Assembly: GCF_014208105.1 (NCBI RefSeq)
Contig: NZ_JACHMQ010000001.1
Span: 2,790,001 to 2,854,000 of the forward strand
Direction: 5' to 3'
Source of the DNA: Actinomadura coerulea
Lineage (GTDB): Bacteria; Actinomycetota; Actinomycetes; Streptosporangiales; Streptosporangiaceae
DNA: 64,000 nucleotides
Positions 24,707 through 33,164 of this stretch are shown here, in pieces (position 1 is the stretch's first letter; each line of letters starts with the position of its first letter). The translations under genes were made by a program, and so were the position numbers. The notes below the pieces were generated by a model. It was given only the letters and a program-made list of their open reading frames with translations, was not told where the DNA came from and made no database searches.

Positions 24707-25463
24707 GTTCGGCGTCCGGGAGGAGCCGCTCGGCGACGGCCCGCGACACGAAGGTGACCAGGACGCCCTGGCCCACCAGATCCCACAGCAGCCGGCGCTG
24801 CGCACTGCGCACCCGCGGCTCCCCCAGCACCTCGGCCATGGTCCGCTCGCTGGCCGTCCGGCCGCCGGGCACCCGCGCGAGCGCACCCGACGGCAGGTCC
24901 CGGACGAGCGCGCGCGGCAGCGGGTCGGGAAGAGTTGCGGCCAGGCCGGCGCCAGCCGCGATGACCAGCTCGTCCTGCGCCAGCTCGACGGTCTCCAGGG
25001 ACGCTTTGTGGACGGGCAGCTCGACCAGCCCGATCTCCGCCGCGCCCTCCGTGATCTCGGCCAGCACGGCCGGGACCGACCCGGGCTCGGAGACGTGCAC
25101 CCGCAGCCCCGGATGGGCGTCCAGCAGGCGCCTGACCCAGGGGCCGAGCGGATGGATCGCCAAGGTCGAGGCCGCCACGACGGTGAGCCGTCCGGCATCG
25201 AGCCGCGCCACCCGCTCGACCCGGGTCCGCGCCTCCTCCACCTCGGCCAGGACGGACCGGGCCCGGATCTCCAGATCGCGGCCGGCGTCGGTGAGCCGCA
25301 GGCCCCGCCCGGCGCGCTCGAAGAGGCCGACCCCGAGGCGCTGCTCAAGCGTCCGCAGCGCCTGCGAGACCGACGGCTGCGCGACGTACAGCGCCTCAGC
25401 GGCGCGGGTGACACCGCCGTGGTCGATGATCGCCACGAAGAACCGGAGAAGCCGCAGGTCCAC
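24531..25463 (-). CDS. LysR family regulator (pair 2, minus-strand member)
   Basis: 310 residues from GTG 25463 (VDLRLLRFFVAIIDHGG). Helix-turn-helix: VTRAAEALYVAQPSVSQALR. Effector domain begins at GRLTVVAASTLAIHPLGPWV. Paralogue of the LysR at 6047, with the same LAIHPL and ASERT/SASATA-type blocks. No Shine-Dalgarno is visible; TACTAC about 12 bp before the GTG could be a -10 for a leaderless message (inference). Divergent from the SDR gene at 25582, sharing a conserved promoter block with the first pair. Its 3' end overlaps the plus-strand LysR by 176 bp. Confidence 0.86.
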   Translation of the reverse strand: MDLRLLRFFVAIIDHGGVTRAAEALYVAQPSVSQALRTLEQRLGVGLFERAGRGLRLTDAGRDLEIRARSVLAEVEEARTRVERVARLDAGRLTVVAASTLAIHPLGPWVRRLLDAHPGLRVHVSEPGSVPAVLAEITEGAAEIGLVELPVHKASLETVELAQDELVIAAGAGLAATLPDPLPRALVRDLPSGALARVPGGRTASERTMAEVLGEPRVRSAQRRLLWDLVGQGVLVTFVSRAVAERLLPDAELRSLDPPVFRRVGLVRRPEAPTPAARALLEIALPPRTRRPRRAAPPATPSGDPTPDRP

Positions 25464-25507
25464 GCCCGCACGGTAGTACAGACGCCCGGCCGCATCCGCG
25501 GAGCACC

Positions 25508-25549
25508 CATAGGCTCCGGCGATCGCGACGACCGGGATCAGGTCTTTGC
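25508..25549. promoter_or_regulatory. Candidate LysR box, conserved with 6953-6994
   Basis: CATAGG at 25508 and CAGGTCTTTGC at 25539, again 31 bp start to start, as at 6953/6984. A GCGATCGC palindrome lies between them where the other copy has GATCGATG. It lies in the divergent LysR/SDR promoter. Confidence 0.55.
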
Positions 25550-25581
25550 CACCGGCCGCCACCGGGAGACAGAGTGCGGCC

Positions 25582-26499
25582 ATGAGCGCCGACCACGACC
25601 TGAAGAACACCCCGCCCTCCGCCGGGCGATCCTGCTCCGGCCGGGTCGCCATCGTGACCGGCGCCGGTCGCGGCCTCGGCGCCGAGTACGCCCGCCGCCT
25701 AGCCCGAGCCGGCGCCGCCGTCGTCGTGAACGACCTGGGGGTCGGCCTCGACGGCGAGACCGACGGCACGGCGCCCGCCAATGCGGTGGTCGCCGAGATC
25801 CGCGCAGCGGGCGGGCGGGCCGTCGCCAGCGGCCACGACGTCTCGTCCTGGAAGGAGGCCGGGCAGCTCGTCGGGCTGGCCGTCGACACCTTCGGCGGCC
25901 TCGACATCCTCGTCAACAACGCCGGGGTGCTGCGCGACCGGACGATCGTCCGCATGACGGAGGCCGAGTGGGACTCGGTGATCCAGGTGCACCTCAAGGG
26001 CACCTTCGCCGCCACCCATCACGCCGCGAACCACTGGCGCGAGCGCCACCGCGAGCATCCCGAGCGCGGGGGCCGCCTCATCAACACGACCTCCGTGTCC
26101 GGCCTCTTCGGCAACGCGGGCCAGGCCAACTACTCGGCCGCCAAGGCCGGCATCGCCGCCATGACGATCACCGCGTCCCTCGAACTGGGCCGGTACGGAG
26201 TCACCGCGAACTGCGTCTCGCCGGGCGCCGCGACCCGGATGACCGCCGGGCTCGGCGGCGACCCCGACGAGCCGTCCCGCTCCCCCGGCTTCCCCGCCGC
26301 GGTGGTCGAGTGGCTCGCGTCGAAGCGTTCCGACGGGGTGACCGGCCGGGTGTTCCTGACGTCCGGCAAGCGCGTGTCGGTGGCCGAGGGCTGGGAGCAC
26401 GGCACCCCCTCCGCGCCGAGCGAGGACCTCACCGAACTCGACGCGACGCTGCGCGGCCTGCTGGCGGCGGCCCGTCCCAACGCCTCCATGCGGGGCTGA
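25582..26499 (+). CDS. SDR, MFE2-like (3R)-hydroxyacyl-CoA dehydrogenase
   Basis: 305 residues from ATG 25582. SDR motifs: VAIVTGAGRGLGAEYARRLA, VVVNDLGVGLDGETDGT (typical of the long SDR domain of peroxisomal multifunctional enzyme 2), LVNNAGVLRDRTIVRMTEAE, Ser in NTTSVSGLFGN and NYSAAKAGIAAM. The C-terminal extension (about 230-300, FPAAVVEWLASKRSDGVTGR) also fits that branch. With the MaoC gene 4 bp downstream it makes a split version of the MFE2 dehydrogenase/hydratase pair: hydration of enoyl-CoA and oxidation of the (R)-3-hydroxyacyl-CoA. Confidence 0.86.
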   Translation: MSADHDLKNTPPSAGRSCSGRVAIVTGAGRGLGAEYARRLARAGAAVVVNDLGVGLDGETDGTAPANAVVAEIRAAGGRAVASGHDVSSWKEAGQLVGLAVDTFGGLDILVNNAGVLRDRTIVRMTEAEWDSVIQVHLKGTFAATHHAANHWRERHREHPERGGRLINTTSVSGLFGNAGQANYSAAKAGIAAMTITASLELGRYGVTANCVSPGAATRMTAGLGGDPDEPSRSPGFPAAVVEWLASKRSDGVTGRVFLTSGKRVSVAEGWEHGTPSAPSEDLTELDATLRGLLAAARPNASMRG

Positions 26500-26503
26500 G
26501 CCG

Positions 26504-27364
26504 ATGCTCGACCGCACTTCGGTGGGCGCCCGCTCGGCGCCGCACGTCCGGGCGTGGACGTCGGACGACGCGCTCCTGTACTCGCTGGCGCTGGGTGCCG
26601 CCCCGGACCAGCTCGACCTCGTCACCGAGAACTCCGAGGGCGTGGCCCAGCGGATGCTGCCGACGTACGCCGCCCTGCTCGCGGGCGGCAGCGGACCGCT
26701 GCGCGATCGACTCGGCGGCTGGCCCGCCCACGCCACCGTCCACGGCGCGCAGCGGGTCACCCTCCCTGGTCCGCTGCCCGTCGGCGGCGAAGTCGAGGTC
26801 GTCTCGACCGTGGCGCGCATCGCCGACAAGGGCTCGGGGGCGCTGCTGGAGATCGAGGCCACCGGCACGGACCGCGCCACGGGCGCCGAGGCGTTCTCCG
26901 CACTGACGTCGCTCTTTCTGCGCGGCCAGGGATGGGGCGAGCCGGAGCGCGGCACACAGACCGACCCGGTGCCGGACCGCCTACCCGACTTCGTCGTCGA
27001 GACGCCGACGGACCGGGGCCAGGCACTCCTCTACCGCCTATGCGGCGACCGCAACCCCCTGCACAGCGACCCCGCCTTCGCGAAGCGCGCCGGATTCGAG
27101 CAGCCGATCCTGCACGGTTTGTGCACCTGGGGCATCACCGCCCGGGTCCTGCTCAAGGAGCTGGGCGCGGGCGGGCAGGCCGATCCGCTGGGGCGGGTGG
27201 CGTCGTATTCCGGGCGGTTCCGGGCACCGGTAGTCCCGGGCGACAAGCTCACCCTCCGCGTCTGGCAGACCGGGCCGGACGCCTGGGCGCACACGACGTC
27301 GGTCGGCGAGCGGGTCGTCGTCGATCGCGGTGAGCTGGTGCTGCGTCCGGAGGCGTCCGGATGA
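26504..27364 (+). CDS. MaoC-family enoyl-CoA hydratase (double hotdog)
   Basis: 286 residues. The N-terminal hotdog (about 1-140) is of the MaoC-like N-terminal dehydratase type. The C-terminal hotdog (about 150-285) carries the hydratase-2 motif LYRLCGDRNPLHSDPAFA with its Asp and His catalytic dyad, then FEQPILHGLCTWGITARVLL. (R)-specific hydration of 2-enoyl-CoA is predicted. The stop overlaps the DUF35 gene (ATGA). The same order, hydratase, DUF35 protein, thiolase-like protein, is known from sterol side-chain retro-aldolase systems. Confidence 0.87.
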   Translation: MLDRTSVGARSAPHVRAWTSDDALLYSLALGAAPDQLDLVTENSEGVAQRMLPTYAALLAGGSGPLRDRLGGWPAHATVHGAQRVTLPGPLPVGGEVEVVSTVARIADKGSGALLEIEATGTDRATGAEAFSALTSLFLRGQGWGEPERGTQTDPVPDRLPDFVVETPTDRGQALLYRLCGDRNPLHSDPAFAKRAGFEQPILHGLCTWGITARVLLKELGAGGQADPLGRVASYSGRFRAPVVPGDKLTLRVWQTGPDAWAHTTSVGERVVVDRGELVLRPEASG

Positions 27365-27780
27365 CCGGCGAGCTCAAGCCGGTTCCCCGGCCGACGCCCG
27401 AGACGCTGCCCTACTGGGAGGCGACGCGACGACGTGAACTGGTCCATCACCGCTGCGACGGCTGCGGTGCCGGTTCGCAGCACCCGCGAGCGGTCTGCGC
27501 CTGCGGTTCGACGGACCTGACGTGGACCTCCTGCACCGGACGTGGTCGGCTGTACTCATACGTAGTGGTGCACCGTCCCGAGCCGGTCTTCGCCGACGAG
27601 GCCCCCTTTGTGCTGGCCATCGTGGAGCTTGAGGAAGGCGTCCGGTTGACCACCCGCATCGTGGACGTGCCCGCCGACCCGTCGGCACTCCCCCTCGACA
27701 TGGACGTCGAGCTGCGCTGGATCGAGCGCGGCGACGTGAACCTCCCGGTGTTCGCACCGGCCGGGCCGGAGGGAGCGTGA
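27361..27780 (+). CDS. DUF35/OB-fold zinc-ribbon protein
   Basis: 139 residues. N-terminal helix (PETLPYWEATRRRELVHHRC), zinc ribbon with CDGCG and CACGS pairs (residues about 32-50), then an OB-fold (LYSYVVVHRPEPVFADEAPF, LAIVELEEGVRLTTRIVD). These proteins are partner subunits of thiolase-like enzymes; in the Ltp2-ChsH2 aldolase the DUF35 part is needed for activity. Coupled on both sides by overlapping start/stop codons with MaoC and the thiolase-like gene, which supports a complex. Confidence 0.87.
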   Translation: MTGELKPVPRPTPETLPYWEATRRRELVHHRCDGCGAGSQHPRAVCACGSTDLTWTSCTGRGRLYSYVVVHRPEPVFADEAPFVLAIVELEEGVRLTTRIVDVPADPSALPLDMDVELRWIERGDVNLPVFAPAGPEGA

Positions 27781-28907
27781 TGGACGCGATCATCATCGGC
27801 GCGGCGGAGACCGACGTGCTCGGCCGCAACCCCGGCCAGTCCGTACTGGGGCTGAACGTCGAAGGCGGCCTGCGGGCGCTCGCCGACGCCGGACTGGAGC
27901 CCGGCCAGATCGACGGTGTCGCGGGCGCCTGTTCACCCCACGGCGTCGCCCACGCGCTCGGCATCACGCCTCGCTGGGTCGACTCCACCAACGTCGGCGG
28001 CTGCTCCTTCCTGATGCACGTGCGGCACGCCGCGGCGGCGATCGCGGCGGGGCACGCCGCCCGGGTGCTGGTCACCCACGGCGAGTCCGGCCGGTCGCGG
28101 ACCGGCACCGTGCCGCGGCCCCGGGACCCGCAGTCGTGGACCGGGCAGTTCGAGGAACCGTACGGGGCCAGGGCGCCGTACACCCGTTTCACCCTCCCCG
28201 CGCTGCGCCACCTCCACGGCAACGGGCTTGACGAGACCGCCCTGGCGCAGGTCGTCGTCGCGCAGCGCCGCTGGTCGTCCCGGGTGCCGCGGGCCGGGCG
28301 GCGGGACCTGATGACCCTCGGCGAAGTACTGGCGGCGCCGGTCCTCGCGTGGCCCTTCACCGTCCCGATGATCTGCATGCTGACCGATGGAGGCGGCGGG
28401 CTGGTCGTCACCGCGTCCGGGCACGCCACGACCGAGCAGCTCCGGCGGTCGGTGAGGGTGCTCGGCACCGGCGAGAACTCCGACCCCCTCCTGGTGGCCC
28501 AGGTGCCCGACCCGGCCGGCGACTCCGCGGCCCGGCGCGCCGCCGACGACGCCTTCGCGCAGGCGCGGATCGGACGGTCCGAGATCGGCCACGTCATGGT
28601 GTACGACGCCTTCGCGCACCTGCCGCTGATCGGGCTGGAGTGCCTCGGGCTGGCCCCGGCGGGCGGGGCGGCCGAGATGGTCGCCGCCGGTGAGACCTCT
28701 CCGGGCGGGTCTCTCCCGCTCAACACCAACGGGGGCGGCCTCGCCTACACCCATACTGGGATGTACGGCATGTTCGCCATCCAGGAAGCCGTCCGGCAGC
28801 TGCGCCATGAGGCCGCGGCCCAGGTACCCGGCGTGAGCACGAGCGCCGTGCTCGGGTACGGCGGGATGTTCACGGCCTCGTCCGTCCTCGTCCTCGCCCG
28901 CAATTGA
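27780..28907 (+). CDS. Thiolase-like protein, probable acyl-CoA retro-aldolase (Ltp2/SCP-x type)
   Basis: 375 residues from the ATG sharing one base with the DUF35 stop (TGATG). Thiolase fold of the lipid-transfer-protein class: VDSTNVGGCSFLMHVRHAAA, AGHAARVLVTHGESGRSR, LPLNTNGGGLAYTHTGMYGM and STSAVLGYGGMFTASSVLVL. The canonical thiolase C-x-SG nucleophile motif and the GHPxGxSG motif are absent, as in Ltp2-type aldolases, where tyrosines near the C-terminus act. A Cys in GGCSF stands where relatives usually have Ser. With DUF35 and MaoC it likely cleaves a 3-hydroxyacyl-CoA to acetyl/propionyl-CoA and an aldehyde or ketone. A true thiolase or transport role cannot be excluded. Confidence 0.8.
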   Translation: MDAIIIGAAETDVLGRNPGQSVLGLNVEGGLRALADAGLEPGQIDGVAGACSPHGVAHALGITPRWVDSTNVGGCSFLMHVRHAAAAIAAGHAARVLVTHGESGRSRTGTVPRPRDPQSWTGQFEEPYGARAPYTRFTLPALRHLHGNGLDETALAQVVVAQRRWSSRVPRAGRRDLMTLGEVLAAPVLAWPFTVPMICMLTDGGGGLVVTASGHATTEQLRRSVRVLGTGENSDPLLVAQVPDPAGDSAARRAADDAFAQARIGRSEIGHVMVYDAFAHLPLIGLECLGLAPAGGAAEMVAAGETSPGGSLPLNTNGGGLAYTHTGMYGMFAIQEAVRQLRHEAAAQVPGVSTSAVLGYGGMFTASSVLVLARN

Positions 28908-28925
28908 AACCACGACGGGAGCCCC

Positions 28926-30464
28926 ATGGTGCGCAGCTTCTTCGAGTACGCCGACAAGGACCCGGCCCGGGTCGCCGTGATCCACACCGACGGCCGGCAG
29001 ATCACCTACGGCGAGATGCGCGACGACGCCAACCGGATCAGCAACTTCCTCTGGAACCGCGGACTCGCTTCCGGGGACGTCGTCGCCTCCCTCCTGCCGA
29101 ACTCCTACCAGCTGATGGCGTTGGTCCGCGGCGCGACGCAGCTGCCGCTCTACCTCACCCCCGTCAACTGGCACCTGACAGCGCCGGAGATCGCCTACAT
29201 CCTGCGCGACTCCGGAGCGAAGGTCCTGTTCGCCGCCGATCCGTTCGTCGAGCTGGCCGAGGACGCCGCCGCCGGGGCCGGGCTGCCGGGCGGGGCGGTC
29301 GTCGTCCTCGCGGTCGCACCGGATGGCGGCGCGGCTCGCCTGACCGGCCCCGTCGCCGCCGCGTCCGCGGCGATCCCCCGCGACCGGGGGGCCGGCAACC
29401 GCATGCTCTACACCTCCGGCACCACCGGCCGCCCCAAGGGCGTCCGGCGCCCGCTACGCGGCATCAGCCCGGAAGAGGCCGCCGGTGCGGCCCTGGCCCG
29501 GGCCCGCCGCTACGGCGCGGACCACGAGGACGGCGTGTTCCTCGGGCTGGCCCCGATGTACCATGCCTCGCCGCTCGCCTACGCCGACCAGGCGCTCGAC
29601 GTCGGCCACCGGGTGGTACTGCTCGAACGGTGGAACCGCGAGCGGGCGCTCGAAGCGATCGCCGAGCACGGCGTGACGTGGCTCTACCTCGTCCCGCTGA
29701 TGATGCGGGAGCTCCTCGCCCCGCCCGAGGACGAGCGCGCCGCGCTGCGGGTGGGAAGCATCCGGTCCATCGTGCACACCGCCGCACCGTGCCCCCCGCA
29801 CGTCAAGCAGGCCATGATCGACTGGCTCGGTCCGGTGCTGGTCGAGCTGTACGGCGGCACCGAGGGGTCGGCCACGATGATCAGGTCGGAGGAGTGGCTC
29901 ACCCGCGTCGGCAGCGTCGGGCGCGCGCTGCCCCACGTCAGCCTGCGGATCCTGGACGACGACCGCAACGAGGTGCCGGTCGGCCAGGTCGGCACCGTGT
30001 ACTTCAAGAACGAGGAGCTGTCGTTCGTCTACCTCGGCGACCCCGAGAAGACGGCCGCGTCCCGCCAGGACGGGCACGTCACGCTCGGCGACCTCGGCCG
30101 CCTCGACGAGGACGGCTACCTCTACCTCTCGGACCGGTCCGCCGACCTGATCATCAGCGGGGGCGTGAACATCTATCCCGCGGAGATCGAGCACGCGCTG
30201 CTGGAACTCCCAGGCGTGACCGACGCCTGCGTCGTCGGCCGGCCGGACGAGAAATGGGGCGAGAGCGTGCACGCGGTCGTGGTCGTCGACCGTCCAGGGA
30301 CGGACGAGGAGGTCGCGGCGGCGCTGGACGCCGAACTCCGCGCCCGCATCGCCGGCTACAAGATCCCGCGCAGCTGGGCGTTCGCGGAGGAACTGCCGCG
30401 GTCGGCGGCGGGGAAGCTGCTGCGCCGCGAGGTAAGGGAAAGCGTCGCGGCTCCGGCGCGGTGA
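28926..30464 (+). CDS. AMP-forming acyl-CoA synthetase
   Basis: 512 residues; GGGAG stands 6-7 bases before the ATG. ANL-family motifs: MLYTSGTTGRPKGVRRP (A3), VELYGGTEGSA (A5), LGDLGRLDEDGYLYLSDRSA (A7/A8 with the hinge Asp), DLIISGGVNIYPAEIE, and the catalytic Lys in PRSAAGKLLRRE. It activates a carboxylic acid to its CoA ester through an acyl-AMP. Probably the entry enzyme for the imported acid; a second, ADP-forming synthetase at 7877 may act on an intermediate. Confidence 0.9.
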   Translation: MVRSFFEYADKDPARVAVIHTDGRQITYGEMRDDANRISNFLWNRGLASGDVVASLLPNSYQLMALVRGATQLPLYLTPVNWHLTAPEIAYILRDSGAKVLFAADPFVELAEDAAAGAGLPGGAVVVLAVAPDGGAARLTGPVAAASAAIPRDRGAGNRMLYTSGTTGRPKGVRRPLRGISPEEAAGAALARARRYGADHEDGVFLGLAPMYHASPLAYADQALDVGHRVVLLERWNRERALEAIAEHGVTWLYLVPLMMRELLAPPEDERAALRVGSIRSIVHTAAPCPPHVKQAMIDWLGPVLVELYGGTEGSATMIRSEEWLTRVGSVGRALPHVSLRILDDDRNEVPVGQVGTVYFKNEELSFVYLGDPEKTAASRQDGHVTLGDLGRLDEDGYLYLSDRSADLIISGGVNIYPAEIEHALLELPGVTDACVVGRPDEKWGESVHAVVVVDRPGTDEEVAAALDAELRARIAGYKIPRSWAFAEELPRSAAGKLLRREVRESVAAPAR

Positions 30465-30540
30465 CCGGCCGGACGCAGACGAACCCACCTGGGACGCGAC
30501 ACCGGGGCCCGCCTTGTGGCCATCCGTTGCACGACGATAG

Positions 30541-30568
30541 ATTCCATTCAGCAAAAGCAGATTGGAAT
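30541..30568. promoter_or_regulatory. Candidate regulator site upstream of alcohol dehydrogenase
   Basis: Inverted ATTCCA and TGGAAT half-sites separated by 16 bp in an A/T-rich stretch 30-56 bp before the GTG start. TTCCATTC resembles TTCCACTG (4301) and TTCTACTG (12103). Likely part of the same regulon. Confidence 0.45.
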
Positions 30569-30596
30569 GAATAGAACCAAGAGAGGGAGGGTGCCG

Positions 30597-31673
30597 GTGC
30601 GCGCGCTGGTCTGGGACGGAACAGGTCTCCACGTCGACTCGACGATCGACGTCCGCCCGCCGGGCCCGGGCGAAGTCGCCGTCGACATCGCCATGGCCGG
30701 CCTGTGCCACAGCGACATCAGCCCGATGGAAGGCCGCATCCCCCAGCCCACGCCCGCCGTCCTCGGCCACGAGGCCGTCGGCGCGGTCACCGCGGCGGGC
30801 CCCGGCACCGACGTGCCCGTGGGGCAGCGGGTCGTGCTCACCGTCCTGCGCCGATGCGGCGAGTGCCGCCACTGCCGCGAAGGCCGTCCGACCCTGTGCC
30901 CCGCATCCGGCCAGATCGTCGACAGCCCGTTCTCCCGCGGCGGCGACATCGTGCACCAGTTCGTCAAGCTCGGCGCCTTCGCCGAGCGGATCGTGGTGGC
31001 TCAGGAGCAGGTCATCCCGATCCCCTCCGAGATCTCCGACCCGGTCGCCGCCATGCTCGGATGCGCCACGGTCACCGCGTTCGGCGCAGTGGAGGACCGC
31101 GCCCGGCTCCGCGCCGGCGAGACCGTGCTCGTGACCGGCGCCGGCGGGATCGGGCTGAACGCCGTCCTCGCCGCCAGGGCGGCCGGCGCGGACCGCATCG
31201 TGGTCGTCGACCGCAACCCGGCGAAGGAGCAGATCGCCCGCACCTGCGGGGCCACCGACTTCATCGTCCCGAGTGATCCGGCCCAGATCGTCCCGGCCGT
31301 CCAGGCGCTGGTGCCCGGCGGCGTGGACGCCGCGTTCGAGTGCGCCGGCCACACCGGACTCCTCGAAGCCTCCGTCAAGGCCCTCGCCTGGGGCGGACGG
31401 GCCGTCATCCTCGGGCTGCCGCCGACCGGCGCGTCCATCGACCTCGTGGTGCGCGAACTGTTCCACGACAAGTCCCTGCTCGGTTGCCGCCTGGGCTCGG
31501 TCGACCCGCACCGGAAACTGCCCGAGCTCGCCGAGCGCGTCCTGCGTGGTGAACTCGACCTGACCCCGCTCGTCTCGGCGGTCGTGCCCCTGGAGGACGC
31601 GGAACAACTCGTCGACGACCTCCGCAACGGCCGCATCGACCGCGGCTTCCTCCGCTTCAGGAGCACCTCGTGA
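30597..31673 (+). CDS. Zinc-dependent alcohol dehydrogenase (MDR family)
   Basis: 358 residues from GTG 30597, six bases after AGGGAGG; a GTG at 30591 is also in frame. Catalytic zinc Cys37 in MAGLCHSDISP with GHEAVG; structural zinc lobe CGECRHCREGRPTLC; NAD-binding VLVTGAGGIGLNAVLAARAA. Class III/Zn-ADH type. Oxidises an alcohol to an aldehyde or reduces one, with NAD. The stop overlaps the aldehyde dehydrogenase start (GTGA), so the two should act in sequence, perhaps on the aldehyde released by the retro-aldolase-like enzyme. Confidence 0.89.
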   Translation: MRALVWDGTGLHVDSTIDVRPPGPGEVAVDIAMAGLCHSDISPMEGRIPQPTPAVLGHEAVGAVTAAGPGTDVPVGQRVVLTVLRRCGECRHCREGRPTLCPASGQIVDSPFSRGGDIVHQFVKLGAFAERIVVAQEQVIPIPSEISDPVAAMLGCATVTAFGAVEDRARLRAGETVLVTGAGGIGLNAVLAARAAGADRIVVVDRNPAKEQIARTCGATDFIVPSDPAQIVPAVQALVPGGVDAAFECAGHTGLLEASVKALAWGGRAVILGLPPTGASIDLVVRELFHDKSLLGCRLGSVDPHRKLPELAERVLRGELDLTPLVSAVVPLEDAEQLVDDLRNGRIDRGFLRFRSTS

Positions 31674-33106
31674 CCACGACCGCCCACCACCTCATCGCCG
31701 GCGACGAGCTGAGCACCCCGGCGACGTACGAGATCACCGACCCCTACACCGAGCAGGTCATCGCCGAGGTCGCCGACGGCGACCGCACCACGGCCGACGC
31801 CGCCGTGGCCGCCGCCGCCGACGCGCGCGACGCCTGGGCGGCGACCCCGGTCGAGACCCGCCGCCGCGTGCTCGGCCGCGCCGGCGAACTGCTCGAAGCC
31901 CGCCGCGCCGAACTCGTCGACCTGGCCATCGCCGACACGGGCGCCCGCCGCGCCGTCGCCGAGCAGACCCAGGTGGACGCGGCGCTGGCCCGGCTCCGGC
32001 ACTGGTCGACCCTGCCCGCCGACCTGCTCACCGTCCCGGCGGAACCCGTGGCGTCGGGCCTCGCCGGAACGGTCACGCGCACCCCGGTCGGCGTGGTCGG
32101 CTGCATCAGCCCCTACAACTTCCCGCTGCTCGCGATGGTGGGGAAGATCGCCCCCGCCCTGTTCGCGGGCAACACCGTGGTGATGAAGCCCGCCCCGCAG
32201 GACCCGCTGCTCGTCATCGCGCTCACCGAGGCGCTCAACGAGGCCCTGCGGGCGGAGGGCGCACCGGCGGGCGCGGTCAACCTGGTGACGGGCGCGGGCG
32301 CCGAGCCCGGCGCCGCACTGGTCGGCCACCCCGAGGTCGGCGCGATCAGCTTCACCGGCAGCACGGTCGTCGGCACCGAGATCTACCGGTCGGCGGCACC
32401 GGGCATGAAGCGGCTCCTCCTCGAACTCGGCGGCAAGGGCGCCCTCGTCGTCCGCGCCGATGCGGACCTCGACGCCGTCGTCGCCGGCGCGACCCGGGCA
32501 TGGACGGTCCACTCCGGGCAGATCTGCGTGACGCCCGCCCGCGTCATCGCCGACGCCGCGGTGCACGACGAGCTGGTCGGCCGCCTGTGCACCGCGCTGG
32601 ACGGCCTCGTGCACGGCGACCCGCGAGACCCCGCGACGACCACCGTGCCCCTGATCAGCGCGGCGCAGCGCGACCGCGTCGCCGCGCTGGTGGCCAGTGC
32701 CCGCGCCGAAGGCGGAACGGCGCACACCGCCGCGAACGTCCCAGCCCACGGCTACTTCCACCCCGCCACCCTCGTGACCGGCGTCGGCCCTGAGGCGACG
32801 GTCATGCAGGAGGAGGCGTTCGGCCCGGTCATCTGCGTCACCCCGTCGTCCTCGGACGACGAGGCGGTCGCCATCGCCAACTCGACGCGCTACGGCCTGA
32901 CCGACCAGGTCTACTCGCGCGACCTCGACGCGGCGCGCCGCATAGCCGCCCGGCTGGCCGCCGCACAGGTCGGCATCAACACCTGCGCCCGCCGAGGCGA
33001 CCTGCCTTTCGGCGGCACCAAGGCCAGTGGCCTGGGACGCAGCGGCGGCACCTACGCACTCGACTCCTACACCGAACTCCGCGCAACCGTGCATCCAGCC
33101 GACTGA
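31670..33106 (+). CDS. Aldehyde dehydrogenase
   Basis: 478 residues from a GTG overlapping the alcohol dehydrogenase stop. Catalytic Glu252 in LLLELGGKGALVV and Cys286 in VHSGQICVTPAR; cofactor site PYNFPLLAMVGKIAPALFAG and ISFTGSTVVGTEIY; C-terminal LPFGGTKASGLGRSGG. It oxidises an aldehyde to its carboxylate with NAD(P), or to a CoA ester if acylating. Glu252 argues for the hydrolytic type. Last gene of the island before the second scar. Confidence 0.9.
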   Translation: MTTTAHHLIAGDELSTPATYEITDPYTEQVIAEVADGDRTTADAAVAAAADARDAWAATPVETRRRVLGRAGELLEARRAELVDLAIADTGARRAVAEQTQVDAALARLRHWSTLPADLLTVPAEPVASGLAGTVTRTPVGVVGCISPYNFPLLAMVGKIAPALFAGNTVVMKPAPQDPLLVIALTEALNEALRAEGAPAGAVNLVTGAGAEPGAALVGHPEVGAISFTGSTVVGTEIYRSAAPGMKRLLLELGGKGALVVRADADLDAVVAGATRAWTVHSGQICVTPARVIADAAVHDELVGRLCTALDGLVHGDPRDPATTTVPLISAAQRDRVAALVASARAEGGTAHTAANVPAHGYFHPATLVTGVGPEATVMQEEAFGPVICVTPSSSDDEAVAIANSTRYGLTDQVYSRDLDAARRIAARLAAAQVGINTCARRGDLPFGGTKASGLGRSGGTYALDSYTELRATVHPAD

Positions 33107-33164
33107 CGCTCCACTCGACGACTCGAACCGGGCTCGTTCTCCAAGCGGAGCCTCGACACCCGCG

